Source: Fodinibius sp052060035 | GTDB taxonomy: Bacteria; Bacteroidota; Rhodothermia; Balneolales; Balneolaceae | Assembly: GCF_052060035.1 (NCBI RefSeq) | Contig: NZ_JBPOEA010000001.1 | Location: forward strand, 62,001 to 126,000 | DNA: 64,000 nt | Direction of reading: 5' to 3' | Shown here: positions 17,986 through 27,427 of the stretch, in pieces | Layout: every line of letters begins with the position of its first letter | Numbering within the stretch: the stretch's first letter is position 1 | Made by a program: the position numbers and the translations under genes | Notes under the pieces: generated by a model | Seen by the model: the letters and a program-made list of their open reading frames with translations, nothing else | What the model was told of the DNA's origin: nothing | Databases searched by the model: none

Positions 17986-18016
17986 CAAATATAAGCTTTT
18001 CGAGGCTCAAAGCAAA
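17986..18016 (-). promoter_or_regulatory. rplU promoter, TTTG-N19-TATATTTG
   Basis: On the minus strand TTTG (18016-18013) is followed after exactly 19 nt by TATATTTG (17993-17986). This matches the Bacteroidota housekeeping consensus TTTG-N19-TAnnTTTG. The start codon of rplU is 46 nt downstream of the -7 box. Confidence 0.75.
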
Positions 18017-18095
18017 GCCAAAAATCTTATGAATTATAGTCGTTAAAATTGTATTATTGTCAATGAATTGAGTCCAATAGAATAAAAAAATTGTT

Positions 18096-18302
18096 ATGGA
18101 TAAGGAGTTACCTGATTTGCATAAGCAAGCTTTCATGTTTAAAAATAATAAACGCTTTCAAAATGATGGAGGCCGGGCATGGATTAAGGATTCACAACTT
18201 CATGAAGCTCGAAAAGATGCCAATGGTAAATTGAAAACCATCAATAAAAAGAAAGAAGCTGACCATGTAGAAGAAGCCAAAGATCACAATCCATCGTTGT
18301 AA
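18096..18302 (+). CDS. Small charged hypothetical protein
   Basis: A 68-residue, soluble, highly charged protein with many Lys, Asp and His residues and no cysteine, signal or membrane segment. The start is ATG after an A-rich stretch without an obvious Shine-Dalgarno. It lies 24 nt before the cyclophilin gene on the same strand, so the pair may be co-transcribed. I do not recognise a family; the long uninterrupted frame and position argue for a real gene, but this is uncertain. Confidence 0.5.
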   Translation: MDKELPDLHKQAFMFKNNKRFQNDGGRAWIKDSQLHEARKDANGKLKTINKKKEADHVEEAKDHNPSL

Positions 18303-18326
18303 TGTTCTTCAATTCAATTGATTAAA

Positions 18327-20387
18327 ATGAAATATGTCCGACTTCGTTCTTGGATAGTTTTGATAACCGTGGGAGTCGGTATCATTGTTCTGCTCAATTA
18401 TTCTACCGGGGGTTCAGGTCCGTACAAAAGTGCTAATCCTATAACTGATTCGCTGCTTACGGAATCCTATCCTGAATTATATGAAGCTATTACGCAGCGG
18501 AATGCCCGGGATATTGAGCCGTTTCTTTCACACAAACATCCCGAAGTGCGCAAGCAAGCGTGGCGGGCTTTTGCCAATACTCCGGTAGATTCGATTAGCC
18601 AATTTATTGATCTTGCCAAAGATCAGAACACCGAAACTGCTTGGTTTGCAATAAGCAAGCATGCCCTTAACGAGAATCAACTTAGGGAACTCGAACAACA
18701 GTGGCTCGATAATCCTAAACTACGAACAGGTATATCGAGGGTGCTTGGACAACAGGGTGATGAGCAAACGCTCTCATTTTTATGGGATCAGCTGGACCGA
18801 AATTTAGCAGATAGCGAATATCATTTTGCATTGGCAGTGGGGCGTTTGGTTTTGAATCATGACGTGGGTCCAAGTCGCCAAATCAGAATTATTCAGAAAG
18901 CTTTTGACACAAAAAGCTACAAAGTTACTCGCGCCTATTTGTATGGATGGTATCGTGGTGCTAAATCCCAATTAACTGATACTGCACAGGATACTCTTTT
19001 TAATCGCTGGCAGTTGATGGGGACAGGCATGAGCCGGGATGTGGATCAATATATAAATAAGTTACTGCCCGAACGTACGACACATACGATGACGATTTTC
19101 TACAATGGTGAACAGATGCTGGATCACCAGGTTCAGCTGGCCTATGAGTTGGCGACTTCAATTGGTAAAGTTCCATTAAATGATAAGAATGCCTTAGCGG
19201 CTAATATTCTTTTGAGAAATGAAAATCCCCATGTCCAGGTTCGAATGCTGCAGAGTTTGGATGGAAAGATTACGGACGGTGACGACCTATATCAATACAT
19301 CCGGGAAGAGATACTAACGGATGCCAGTTTGGCTGATGCTGTTTGGTTGGAAGCGTTGGCGCTTGTTAAAAAAATAGATGCTCAGATTGTGCGAGAGTAT
19401 CAAGACAGGCTTGACTCTATAGGGGAAGATAATTCCTATTTGTGGCCGGAGGTTTTGGGGATTTATCAGCAATATAAACCTTTAGTGGAGTACCTGCAGC
19501 GTATTGAAGGAGTAGTACAAGAGAATGAGCAATTGCCAACGATGTATGCACTGCAAAGCTTGGGAAGTTTTGTGCAGGATATTCAAAATATTGGAGAGCA
19601 TAGGCAACAAATTCGCAATATCGTTTTTGATGCACTGGACCTTGGTGATCGCGGCGTTGCTTACATGGCCGGTCCACTGCTTGAAAATGAAGACCTTTTT
19701 GGGCAAGAAGATTTTAATCGTATCAACAATAGTTTGAAGGCCTTTGCGCTTCCGGAAGACATTGAAGTCTATCAAAGGTTTGGGGCATTCTATAAAGAAC
19801 GTTTTGAGGAACAGGCTAAACCCGTGATAGATTCATTGGCTGCTAAAAACTATCTGCCTTTAAATCGATCTTTGGCTAATGCCGGATGGGATGTTAATGT
19901 TCCGGAAGAACTGAAAGCTGAGTTCCGCTTGCCTGATTGGAATCGCCTTTGGGAGTTGGGGCGCACACCTACGCTGCTGATGCGAACAGAGAAAGGACGT
20001 ATCCAGATTGAGATGAATACCCTTAGTGCTCCGGCAACGGTGGCGATGATTGATAGCATGAATAGTGCCGGTCATTATGACGGGGTTCCTTTTCATCGCG
20101 TGGTGCCAAATTTTGTAATTCAGGGTGGGGATATAGAACGGCGGGATGGGTTTGGCGGACCAGACTTTGTAATTCCTACCGAAGCATCAGAAAAAGAATT
20201 TCAACGCGGGGCAGTAGGTATTGCCAGTGCCGGTCCCGATACTGAGGGCAGTCAATATTTTATGATGCACCAATGGATGCCACATCTAAACGGTAATTAT
20301 ACCCGTTTTGGGAAGGTAGTAAATGGAATGGACGTGGTTGATAACATTGAGAAAGGGGATAGGGTGCTATCAACGTCTTGGTATTAG
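18327..20387 (+). CDS. Peptidylprolyl isomerase (cyclophilin type) with N-terminal HEAT-like region
   Basis: The C-terminal ~150 residues are a cyclophilin: TEKGRIQIEMN, HYDGVPFHRVVPNFVIQGGD with the catalytic Arg in FHRV, GAVGIASAGPDTEGSQYF and TRFGKVVNGMDVVD. The ~500 residues before it are helical and HEAT-like (HPEVRKQAWRAFANTP, NPHVQVRMLQSL). A single N-terminal hydrophobic segment (SWIVLITVGVGIIVLLNYS) is a signal anchor, so the enzyme should face the periplasm. I chose ATG 18327; a TTG at 18318 would add three residues. The 3' end overlaps the convergent ATPase gene by 18 nt. Confidence 0.88.
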   Translation: MKYVRLRSWIVLITVGVGIIVLLNYSTGGSGPYKSANPITDSLLTESYPELYEAITQRNARDIEPFLSHKHPEVRKQAWRAFANTPVDSISQFIDLAKDQNTETAWFAISKHALNENQLRELEQQWLDNPKLRTGISRVLGQQGDEQTLSFLWDQLDRNLADSEYHFALAVGRLVLNHDVGPSRQIRIIQKAFDTKSYKVTRAYLYGWYRGAKSQLTDTAQDTLFNRWQLMGTGMSRDVDQYINKLLPERTTHTMTIFYNGEQMLDHQVQLAYELATSIGKVPLNDKNALAANILLRNENPHVQVRMLQSLDGKITDGDDLYQYIREEILTDASLADAVWLEALALVKKIDAQIVREYQDRLDSIGEDNSYLWPEVLGIYQQYKPLVEYLQRIEGVVQENEQLPTMYALQSLGSFVQDIQNIGEHRQQIRNIVFDALDLGDRGVAYMAGPLLENEDLFGQEDFNRINNSLKAFALPEDIEVYQRFGAFYKERFEEQAKPVIDSLAAKNYLPLNRSLANAGWDVNVPEELKAEFRLPDWNRLWELGRTPTLLMRTEKGRIQIEMNTLSAPATVAMIDSMNSAGHYDGVPFHRVVPNFVIQGGDIERRDGFGGPDFVIPTEASEKEFQRGAVGIASAGPDTEGSQYFMMHQWMPHLNGNYTRFGKVVNGMDVVDNIEKGDRVLSTSWY

Positions 20388-20987
20388 GGGTTGGTTATCC
20401 GGAGTGTCAGCATTTTTAAAAACTACTTTTGTGTGAAATTCTCCGTTTTCGCCCATGGGATCTATTCCATTAAGGCGTTGAAGCTGCATAACCAACTTTT
20501 GGTCGAATAATTCTCCTACCTTTAACAAAGATTGGAACTCGTCACTTACGGCACTGATTTTTATTTCTACCGGTTTTAAAAGTAAAATGGGCAGTAGTTC
20601 ATTGAGTTCTTTTTGCCAAATCGGAAAAACACAGGAATAACCCATTTCGCCAAATACATCTTGTCGCCATTGTTTGATATCTTCTAAGTGCCAGTCGCCG
20701 AAAACGAGATTTTCAATAGGTTGATCTATTTGACTCAGTTTATCTGCAACTCGTTCCAAATAGGTGTCATTCGGGCATTCGGGAGGTAAGGCCACCAAAA
20801 GTATTTCCAGATTCAGAAATTTCGCCTGTTCTTTAATTTCAGCCAGGGGAATGTTTTGATGAGGTACAACTTCACTGGACTCATTAAATGTAGTGAGCAG
20901 TTTTACATCTGCCTCAGGATGAGATTCCCTAAAAAAATGCAGAGCCAAGTAGGCATCTTTTCCACCGCTCCAAAAAAGAATATTCAT
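20370..20987 (-). CDS. PP-loop ATP pyrophosphatase, diphthine-ammonia ligase-like
   Basis: The 205-residue protein starts MNILFWSGGKDAYLAL, the SGGKD PP-loop that binds ATP in adenine-nucleotide alpha hydrolases. VFGDWHLEDIKQWRQDVF and DPMGENGEFHTKVV are signatures of the Dph6/ATPase domain family. Bacteria lack diphthamide, so the true amidation substrate is unknown. Its stop (20370-20372) lies inside the end of the cyclophilin gene, giving an 18-nt convergent overlap. Confidence 0.82.
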   Translation of the reverse strand: MNILFWSGGKDAYLALHFFRESHPEADVKLLTTFNESSEVVPHQNIPLAEIKEQAKFLNLEILLVALPPECPNDTYLERVADKLSQIDQPIENLVFGDWHLEDIKQWRQDVFGEMGYSCVFPIWQKELNELLPILLLKPVEIKISAVSDEFQSLLKVGELFDQKLVMQLQRLNGIDPMGENGEFHTKVVFKNADTPDNQPLIPRR

Positions 20988-21140
20988 GTTGTGTGATTAG
21001 AATATTTGGAATTCGTGAGTTTGTAAATTAATAAAATATCGATTCTGAATTCTGATTATTGAATTCCTATATTAGGGCGCACGTTTATATGCTCTAAGAT
21101 AAAAATATTCATTAACGTTTTAATCCAAGGTAGGTTTTTA

Positions 21141-22349
21141 ATGAGCAGCGAGATCCAAAAAGTACATTTGCGAACCAAAGGTATACTGCCCGTCCAGAAA
21201 TTGCGCGTATTAGCCAATGCGGGCATCATTTCACATGCTGATGGATATCCATTGCAGGATGACCAATTTCAGCCCAACTCCATAGATTTGCGTCTGGGAG
21301 AAAAGGCCTATCGGGTGCGTTGCAGTTTTCTCCCCGAAGACGAATCAGTAAATCAAAAGCTGGATAAGCTCAGCCAATATGATTTTTCAATTACGGATGG
21401 GGCGATTTTAGAACCCAATTGTGTTTATATCATACCGTTGTTAGAAGAATTGCACCTGCCCTCTCATATATCGCCACAGAAAACGTTATTCAATGGAAAT
21501 GAAAACGGAGTAGACTATCAAATTGTATCGGGCGAACATCTTTCGGCCAAAGCCAACCCCAAGAGTACAACGGGGCGCCTCGATGTATTTACGCGTGTAA
21601 TCACGGATTATTCGCATCGTTTTGAGGAAATACGATCTGGCTATAAAGGGAGAATGTATCTGGAGGTGGTTCCCAAGTCATTTCCCATCAAAGTAAAAAC
21701 GGGAGACCGGCTAAATCAGCTACGCATTCGTCATGGTTATACTGTGCTTTCCGATCAGGATATTTTGCGAACACACAGCTCTGATCCGCTGCTTTTTACC
21801 GAGCAGGGAGAGCCGGTAAAAGTAGATAATCTAAAAGTTAATAATGGACTCTTTTTGAGTGTGAATTTACATGCTTCGGAAGGTCAGATTGTGGGTTACA
21901 AAGCCAAAAAACACCGCGATTATATAGATCTTGATAACATCAATTATTATGAAGTGTCAGAATTTTGGGAGCCGATCTACCATCAGCCGGATGATCATCT
22001 TATTTTAGAGCCGGAGGCATTTTACATTTTTGCTTCCAAAGAGCGCTGCCGCATCCCGGAATATTTAGCTGCAGAGATGATCGCTTATGATACCGGATCG
22101 GGAGAGTTGCGAACCCATTACGCAGGCTTTTTTGACAGCGGTTTTGGTGGTCGCGTAGAGGATAAAGGAGCACGTGCGGTACTCGAGGTACGCTCACACG
22201 ATGTGCCTTTTTTGATTGAAGATGGACAAACGTTCTGCAGTATGAAATTTGAACCTAATACAGAAGTTCCAGAATTTGTGTATGGTGATGATATTAAGAG
22301 CAATTACCAGGGACAAGAGCTTCGATTAGGAAAACATTTTAAACAATAA
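21141..22349 (+). CDS. dcd: 2'-deoxycytidine 5'-triphosphate deaminase, two-domain type
   Basis: At 402 residues this is about twice the length of E. coli Dcd and matches the long form with two dUTPase-like domains. FQPNSIDLRLGEKAYRV (43-59) resembles the N-terminal strand of Dcd; AEMIAYDTGSGELRTHYAGFFDSGFG near 315-335 contains the Dcd/dUTPase signature region. It deaminates dCTP to dUTP for dTMP synthesis, which links it to dut at 33.3 kb. The start ATG has AAGGTAGG upstream. The ferredoxin gene follows after 16 nt. Confidence 0.82.
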   Translation: MSSEIQKVHLRTKGILPVQKLRVLANAGIISHADGYPLQDDQFQPNSIDLRLGEKAYRVRCSFLPEDESVNQKLDKLSQYDFSITDGAILEPNCVYIIPLLEELHLPSHISPQKTLFNGNENGVDYQIVSGEHLSAKANPKSTTGRLDVFTRVITDYSHRFEEIRSGYKGRMYLEVVPKSFPIKVKTGDRLNQLRIRHGYTVLSDQDILRTHSSDPLLFTEQGEPVKVDNLKVNNGLFLSVNLHASEGQIVGYKAKKHRDYIDLDNINYYEVSEFWEPIYHQPDDHLILEPEAFYIFASKERCRIPEYLAAEMIAYDTGSGELRTHYAGFFDSGFGGRVEDKGARAVLEVRSHDVPFLIEDGQTFCSMKFEPNTEVPEFVYGDDIKSNYQGQELRLGKHFKQ

Positions 22350-22365
22350 GAGTAGAGCTTATTTT

Positions 22366-22584
22366 ATGGCTCCGAATAATGTAAAAGAATGTGTGTGTCA
22401 CAATCGGAATTTTTCCGAGATAAGGCAGTATGCCAGTCAAAATAATATCAATTCACTGAATGAACTTCAGGATCAAAACTATTGCAGTAACAGCTGCGGT
22501 TTGTGTGCTCCTTATGTAGAAATTATTTTGGAAACCGGTCAGACAGTATTTAGTCCTGGCGAACCCTTTCGAAAAAAACGGTGA
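22366..22584 (+). CDS. BFD-like (2Fe-2S)-binding protein
   Basis: The 72-residue protein resembles stand-alone bacterioferritin-associated ferredoxin domains. Cysteines lie at 9, 11, 40, 44 and 47: CVC near the start and CSNSCGLCAPYV later. The CxC...CGxC arrangement suits a [2Fe-2S] cluster, with one extra cysteine. It lies between dcd and rsmE (its TGA nearly touches the rsmE start). A redox or iron-sensing partner role is inferred only. Confidence 0.7.
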   Translation: MAPNNVKECVCHNRNFSEIRQYASQNNINSLNELQDQNYCSNSCGLCAPYVEIILETGQTVFSPGEPFRKKR

Positions 22585-22587
22585 GTG

Positions 22588-23283
22588 ATGAATATATTTT
22601 ATGCGCCTCCCTCGCAGATAAACAATGGGTTCGCCGAGCTGTTGGACCAGGAAGCTATTCATGCCTCAAAAGTGATGAGGGTGCGAGAAGGGGATTCTTT
22701 AACCGTTGTTGATGGAGAAGGAGGGCGTTATCAGGGGATTGTTCGTCGTATTACAAAAAAGTCGGTACAAGTAGAAATTAACCATGAGCAACACAGTTCC
22801 CGCCCAAAGCCTCAATTTATGTTGGGGATGGGAATCATCAAGAAAAGAGATCGCCTGGAATTTGCTGTTGAAAAAGCTATTGAATTGGGAGCTGCCCAAA
22901 TATGTCTATTTCGAAGTGAACACACGATCAAAGAAAACGTGCGTATGGATAGGCTGAAATCGATTGCTGTTTCATCCATGAAACAGAGTCTGCAATCGCA
23001 TCTCTGTGATATAGAAGTCTATCATTCGCTCGAGGTGATGATGGAGACAATTTCAGCAGATAACATAATGGTAGCTCACGAAAAAGTAGATGAATCCAAC
23101 GATATTGATTATCAAAGTCTTTCTGCTGCCGAAAAGATTTTGCTATTGGTTGGGCCGGAGGGCGGCTTTTCAGATAATGAGATCGATGCATTTATAGATA
23201 AAGGAGCCGATCTTGTATCACTTGGAACAAACAGACTGCGTGCAGAAACAGCTGCAGTCGCTTTCCTAAGTCAGTTTTTGTAG
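22588..23283 (+). CDS. rsmE: 16S rRNA (uracil(1498)-N3)-methyltransferase
   Basis: The protein (231 residues from ATG 22588) is a full RsmE: N-terminal PUA-like part (EAIHASKVMRVREGDSLTVVDG) and C-terminal SPOUT knot with LLVGPEGGFSDNEI and LGTNRLRAETAA, the AdoMet-binding loops. It methylates U1498 in the decoding region of the small ribosomal subunit. A GTG at 22585 directly follows the preceding TGA and would add one residue; ATG 22588 is the more likely start. Translational coupling to the ferredoxin gene is expected. Confidence 0.95.
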   Translation: MNIFYAPPSQINNGFAELLDQEAIHASKVMRVREGDSLTVVDGEGGRYQGIVRRITKKSVQVEINHEQHSSRPKPQFMLGMGIIKKRDRLEFAVEKAIELGAAQICLFRSEHTIKENVRMDRLKSIAVSSMKQSLQSHLCDIEVYHSLEVMMETISADNIMVAHEKVDESNDIDYQSLSAAEKILLLVGPEGGFSDNEIDAFIDKGADLVSLGTNRLRAETAAVAFLSQFL

Positions 23284-23300
23284 AGAGAATTTTTCGTATT

Positions 23301-23338
23301 AAAACGAAAAAGCCCGGCCAAAAACATGAGCCGGGCTT
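23301..23338 (-). terminator. Terminator between convergent rsmE and S41 peptidase genes
   Basis: AAGCCCGGC (23310-23318) pairs with GCCGGGCTT (23330-23338). The minus strand then reads CTTTTTCGTTTT, making it a good terminator for the S41 gene. The plus strand is followed by TTGAATAATTTT, so it may also serve rsmE. Confidence 0.85.
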
Positions 23339-23362
23339 GAATAATTTTACTTGAATAAACGG

Positions 23363-25249
23363 TTAGTACCGATTCTTTGAAGGGATTGTGTGTGAGGCCG
23401 CATATTCTTCCAGTTTTGCTACTTCATCCCACATTTTCCTTGCTTCCTCAATGGTTTCGTCAAGTTTGTTTCTTACAGGGTAGTATTTTTTAAGTCCCCA
23501 CACCTGACGTGCTAATTCGGCTTTTATGAGTCCGCGAGGCATCCATTCAATTTCCTCAAGATGTCCTTGGGGAATAAATAATGTGTCAGATTTAAACTCC
23601 GGCTTAGAGAGCGTATCGGTGACAACCATATTTTTCTCTTTCAGGCGACTGAATACTTCATCCATCTGTTCTTTTGACCACTCAAATTCTTCATTAAAGC
23701 GATCATAGTTGTCCTCCCATTTTTCACGGAATGCGTCACCGTTTTCATCAAGATAATCTCGTACAAATTCGAAGCCAACCCGATTACGAAGCATATAGTT
23801 GGCAACAATTTTGGATTGAGCAGTATCGGGTTGAACAATATGATCGGGCACGATACCTCCGCCGCCGTAAACCGTTCGTCCGGCGTCAGTCGAAAATTTT
23901 AGTGAATCAGGAACATGAGAAACAAATTCCATAGCATCGCCTTTAGCGTCTACGCCACGTTTATAAATTTCATAGGCGTATTCTTCACCTCCCTTGTTGT
24001 TATATGGCTTCTGAATCAACCTGCCGGAGGGGGTATAATATTTAGATATCGTAACACGAATTTTGCTGGAATCAACCAGTTCATATTGCTGCTGAACCAA
24101 TCCCTTGCCAAAGGTACGTCGTCCGACAATCCATCCCCGATCGTGGTCCTGAACAGCACCGCTTACAATTTCACTTGCTGAAGCAGATCCCTCATCAACA
24201 AGAATCATCAGCGGTTTATCTTTGAAGAACCCATCGCGACGTGAATAATAGGCTGAAGTGAATCGCGTATGACGGCTTTTTGTAGAGACAATTTTTGTTC
24301 CTTGGGGAAAGAATTCTTCCGTAATAGCCACAGCCTGACTTAAATACCCTCCCGGATTCCCTCTTAAATCCAAGAGCAGGCGTTCCATACCGTTATCCTG
24401 AAGTTCTTTCATCGCCTCCATGAACTCTTGGTGCGTGGTTTGGATAAACTTATCCATTTTGATGTATCCGGTCTTGTCGTCCATCATATAAGAAGCACCG
24501 ATAGAGTAGAGGGGGATATCGTCGCGAACGATGGTAAATTGGATTGGATCTTTTACATTCGGTCGCTTGATCGTAACATCAACCTCAGAACCTTTGGGTC
24601 CTCGTAAGGTATTACGGACATCTTCATTGGTAAAACCAATGGCACTTTCGCCATCAATTTTGGTAATACGATCCCCGGATCGAATGCCCAACGCATCACT
24701 GGGTCCACCGGCGATGGCCGTGATTACCGTAATCGTATCTTGAATGACATTAAACTGCACCCCAATACCCTGAAACTTGCCTGAGAACTCATCATCGATA
24801 TCATCACTAAGCGAAGGTTCAATATATACCGAGTGTGGGTCTAACCCTCTAAACATAGATTCAAGCGCATCTTCAGTACGTTCAGTCATATTTTCATCGG
24901 GATAGTTATTTGTGACATACAGATAAGCTTGTTCAAACTTATCGACTGATTCCCCCAGGCTTTTTATTTTTATATCCCCAAAGCTGGTGTCAGCCGGGGT
25001 ATCTTTAAGATTAGCTGTACTATCTGAAAGATTTTTTACTAATCCCTTTACACTGTTTTTGTATAGTTCTGTTACATCAACCTGATCGACGTAATTGTCG
25101 ATTATACGTCGTTGGGTCTGGACGTACTTTTTGATGTTTTTTTGCAGGGTATCATTTCCGGGAACGATGGTTTCAACACCGGCAAACCAGAAAAGTGATA
25201 ATACAAACAGCGTGACAATATTAGGGATGATAAACTTTTTCATGCTCAT
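23363..25249 (-). CDS. S41 family C-terminal processing peptidase
   Basis: The 628-residue protein has an N-terminal signal anchor (KKFIIPNIVTLFVLSLFWFAGV), a PDZ domain at about 145-245 (FQGIGVQFNV, ALGIRSGDRITKIDG) and a tail-specific protease core. The catalytic Ser357 lies in GSASASE and Lys382 in FGKGLVQ, so the Ser/Lys dyad is intact. It should degrade or process periplasmic proteins from their C-termini. Length fits the Bacteroidota CtpA/Prc group. It is alone between a terminator and the hslU operon. Confidence 0.93.
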   Translation of the reverse strand: MSMKKFIIPNIVTLFVLSLFWFAGVETIVPGNDTLQKNIKKYVQTQRRIIDNYVDQVDVTELYKNSVKGLVKNLSDSTANLKDTPADTSFGDIKIKSLGESVDKFEQAYLYVTNNYPDENMTERTEDALESMFRGLDPHSVYIEPSLSDDIDDEFSGKFQGIGVQFNVIQDTITVITAIAGGPSDALGIRSGDRITKIDGESAIGFTNEDVRNTLRGPKGSEVDVTIKRPNVKDPIQFTIVRDDIPLYSIGASYMMDDKTGYIKMDKFIQTTHQEFMEAMKELQDNGMERLLLDLRGNPGGYLSQAVAITEEFFPQGTKIVSTKSRHTRFTSAYYSRRDGFFKDKPLMILVDEGSASASEIVSGAVQDHDRGWIVGRRTFGKGLVQQQYELVDSSKIRVTISKYYTPSGRLIQKPYNNKGGEEYAYEIYKRGVDAKGDAMEFVSHVPDSLKFSTDAGRTVYGGGGIVPDHIVQPDTAQSKIVANYMLRNRVGFEFVRDYLDENGDAFREKWEDNYDRFNEEFEWSKEQMDEVFSRLKEKNMVVTDTLSKPEFKSDTLFIPQGHLEEIEWMPRGLIKAELARQVWGLKKYYPVRNKLDETIEEARKMWDEVAKLEEYAASHTIPSKNRY

Positions 25250-25390
25250 GGTGCAAAGGTATTGGTGATTACATTACAAAAATTATTTCTAAATCGTACT
25301 GCTAAAGAAATAACGTATTATCGAATGCAAATGAGTAATTTTTATTTAAGCTGTAAATAGCTGATTAATTTAATATTTGTCAACGTATGA

Positions 25391-26836
25391 CTACAGAATA
25401 TATTGACTTAAATCTTTGTCTTTAACAAGATCATCCAGCTGTTTGTTCACATAATCTTTGTCAATAGTGATATCACCAGAGTTAATATCATCGGGGACAG
25501 CAAATAACAGCTCATCCAATAGCGAAGACAAGATGGTGTGCAATCTTCGCGCACCAATATTTTCCACCCGATCATTTACCTGGGCTGCAATCGAAGCGAC
25601 TTCTCGGAGAGCATTTTCGGTAAACTCAATATCCACACCCTCCGACTTTAACATCGCTTGATATTGTTTGGTTAACGCATTTTTGGGTTGCGTTAGAATA
25701 TCAAAGAAATCCTGTTCGGTAAGGGAGTTTAGCTCAACGCGGATCGGGAAACGGCCCTGTAATTCCGGAATAAGATCAGAAGGTTTGGAGACATGAAAAG
25801 CCCCTGAACCAATGAACAGCATGTGGTCAGTTTTAACCATGCCGTGTTTTGTAGAAACATTACTACCCTCAACAATCGGCAGCATATCACGTTGTACACC
25901 TTGGCGACTTACATCGGGGCCTCCACCGCCACCGCCTTTGCTATTATTTGATGATTCGGCCACCTTGTCGATTTCATCAATAAAAATTATGCCTTGTTTT
26001 TGAACGCGTTCAAGTCCTTCCTGTACTGCTGATTCGTGATCGATCAGCTTTTCGGCCTCTTCTTCCAATAAAATTTCACGCGCTTCTTCAATGGTTACCT
26101 TACGCTTGGTTTTTTTCTGTCCGCCCAGATTGCCAAGCATATCCTGCAGGTTGATTCCCATTTCTTCCATTCCACCCTGGGGACCAAATACTTGCATCAT
26201 GGGAGAACGCCCAGATTTTTTGACCTCGATCTCTATTTCACGTTCATCAAGCTCACCATTGCGGAGTTTATCACGAAACTTTTTGCGCGTACGTTCATTG
26301 AGCTCTTGGTCAGACGCACTTTGCGGATTAAAATTCTGATCATTTGAATTGGCATCAAATCCCGGCGAACTGTTATCGCTTTGGTTTTTCTTGACAGGAG
26401 GGATAAGAATATCCAGAATGCGTTCTTCAACAATTTCACGCGCTTCTTCTTCTACCCGATCGCGCATCTCCGTTTTTACCATGTTGATGGAAATATCGGT
26501 CAGATCACGGATCATTGACTCGACATCGCGTCCAACATAGCCGACCTCAGTAAATTTACTTGCCTCAACTTTTATAAAGGGAGCTTCGGCAAGCTTAGCG
26601 AGTCGCCGGGCAATTTCGGTTTTACCGACTCCGGTAGGACCAATTAAAAGAATATTATTTGGCAGAATTTCGTCTCTGATATCTTCATCAGCATTCATGC
26701 GTCGCCAGCGGTTTCGCAAGGCAATGGAAACCGATCGCTTGGCATCATCTTGTCCAACAATGTATTTGTTCAATTCCGCAACCACTTGTTGCGGTGTAAG
26801 GTTTTTCTGTGTAACTGTCTTTTGTAAAGTACTCAT
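25391..26836 (-). CDS. hslU: HslUV protease ATPase subunit HslU
   Basis: The 481-residue protein has Walker A GPTGVGKTEIARRLA, Walker B FIDEIDKVA and the HslU start LTPQQVVAELNKYIVGQDDAKRSV. The central I-domain (about 110-270) is Gly- and charge-rich. It unfolds substrates and feeds them to HslV. The ATG (26836-26834) overlaps the hslV stop as ATGA, which decides the start over a TTG three nt upstream. Gene order on this strand is rng-hslV-hslU. Confidence 0.97.
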   Translation of the reverse strand: MSTLQKTVTQKNLTPQQVVAELNKYIVGQDDAKRSVSIALRNRWRRMNADEDIRDEILPNNILLIGPTGVGKTEIARRLAKLAEAPFIKVEASKFTEVGYVGRDVESMIRDLTDISINMVKTEMRDRVEEEAREIVEERILDILIPPVKKNQSDNSSPGFDANSNDQNFNPQSASDQELNERTRKKFRDKLRNGELDEREIEIEVKKSGRSPMMQVFGPQGGMEEMGINLQDMLGNLGGQKKTKRKVTIEEAREILLEEEAEKLIDHESAVQEGLERVQKQGIIFIDEIDKVAESSNNSKGGGGGGPDVSRQGVQRDMLPIVEGSNVSTKHGMVKTDHMLFIGSGAFHVSKPSDLIPELQGRFPIRVELNSLTEQDFFDILTQPKNALTKQYQAMLKSEGVDIEFTENALREVASIAAQVNDRVENIGARRLHTILSSLLDELLFAVPDDINSGDITIDKDYVNKQLDDLVKDKDLSQYIL

Positions 26837-27384
26837 CAATCTTCAATTTCTAATATACTCAGGTTATGATTCGTATAGATACAGATATCTGCTGCTATAT
26901 CGAGTGCTTTTTGCACCATCTCACGAGCTGATAAATCCGGAGCGTTGTCTTTGAGAGCCCGCGCTGCGGCAAGGGCATAATGTCCTCCACTGCCGATAGC
27001 TAAAATTTGATCATCAGGTTCAATGACATCTCCCTGGCCCGATATCAGCAGAGCCTGATCTTTGCTCATTACGACCAAAAGAGCTTCAAGTTTGCGCAAA
27101 AATTTATCCTGCCGCCATTCTTTGGCCATCTCTACAGCGGCGCGTTTTAAATTGCCGTTATATTGCTTCAGTTTTTCCTCATATTTCTCGAAGAGGGTAA
27201 AGGCGTCGGCTGTTGAGCCGGCAAAGCCCGCAGCAATTTTTCCCTCATAGAGGCGGCGCACTTTATTAACGGTTGCTTTCATGACAGTATTTTCCATGGT
27301 GGCCTGTCCGTCACCACCAAGCGCAGCTTCACCGTTGTGAATAATACCCAAGACGGTTGTTGCTTTAATTTCAGGTAAACTCAT
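26836..27384 (-). CDS. hslV: HslUV protease proteolytic subunit HslV
   Basis: The 182-residue protein is a threonine peptidase of the proteasome fold. TTVLGIIHNGEAALGGDGQ aligns with mature E. coli HslV so Thr9 is the expected nucleophile, after an 8-residue propeptide (E. coli has one residue). NTVMKATVNKVRRL and GSGGHYALAAARAL are also typical. It forms dodecamers capped by HslU, encoded next with a 1-nt overlap. rng is 43 nt upstream. Confidence 0.96.
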   Translation of the reverse strand: MSLPEIKATTVLGIIHNGEAALGGDGQATMENTVMKATVNKVRRLYEGKIAAGFAGSTADAFTLFEKYEEKLKQYNGNLKRAAVEMAKEWRQDKFLRKLEALLVVMSKDQALLISGQGDVIEPDDQILAIGSGGHYALAAARALKDNAPDLSAREMVQKALDIAADICIYTNHNLSILEIED

Positions 27385-27427
27385 TAAACTATATTCTGTT
27401 TCAATTTTTTAATTGGAATACGTAAAA

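Noticed and set aside
20370..20387. 18-nt overlap of convergent cyclophilin and ATPase genes as a sign of misannotation
   Set aside because: Both proteins have intact family motifs and natural C-termini; short convergent overlaps are common.
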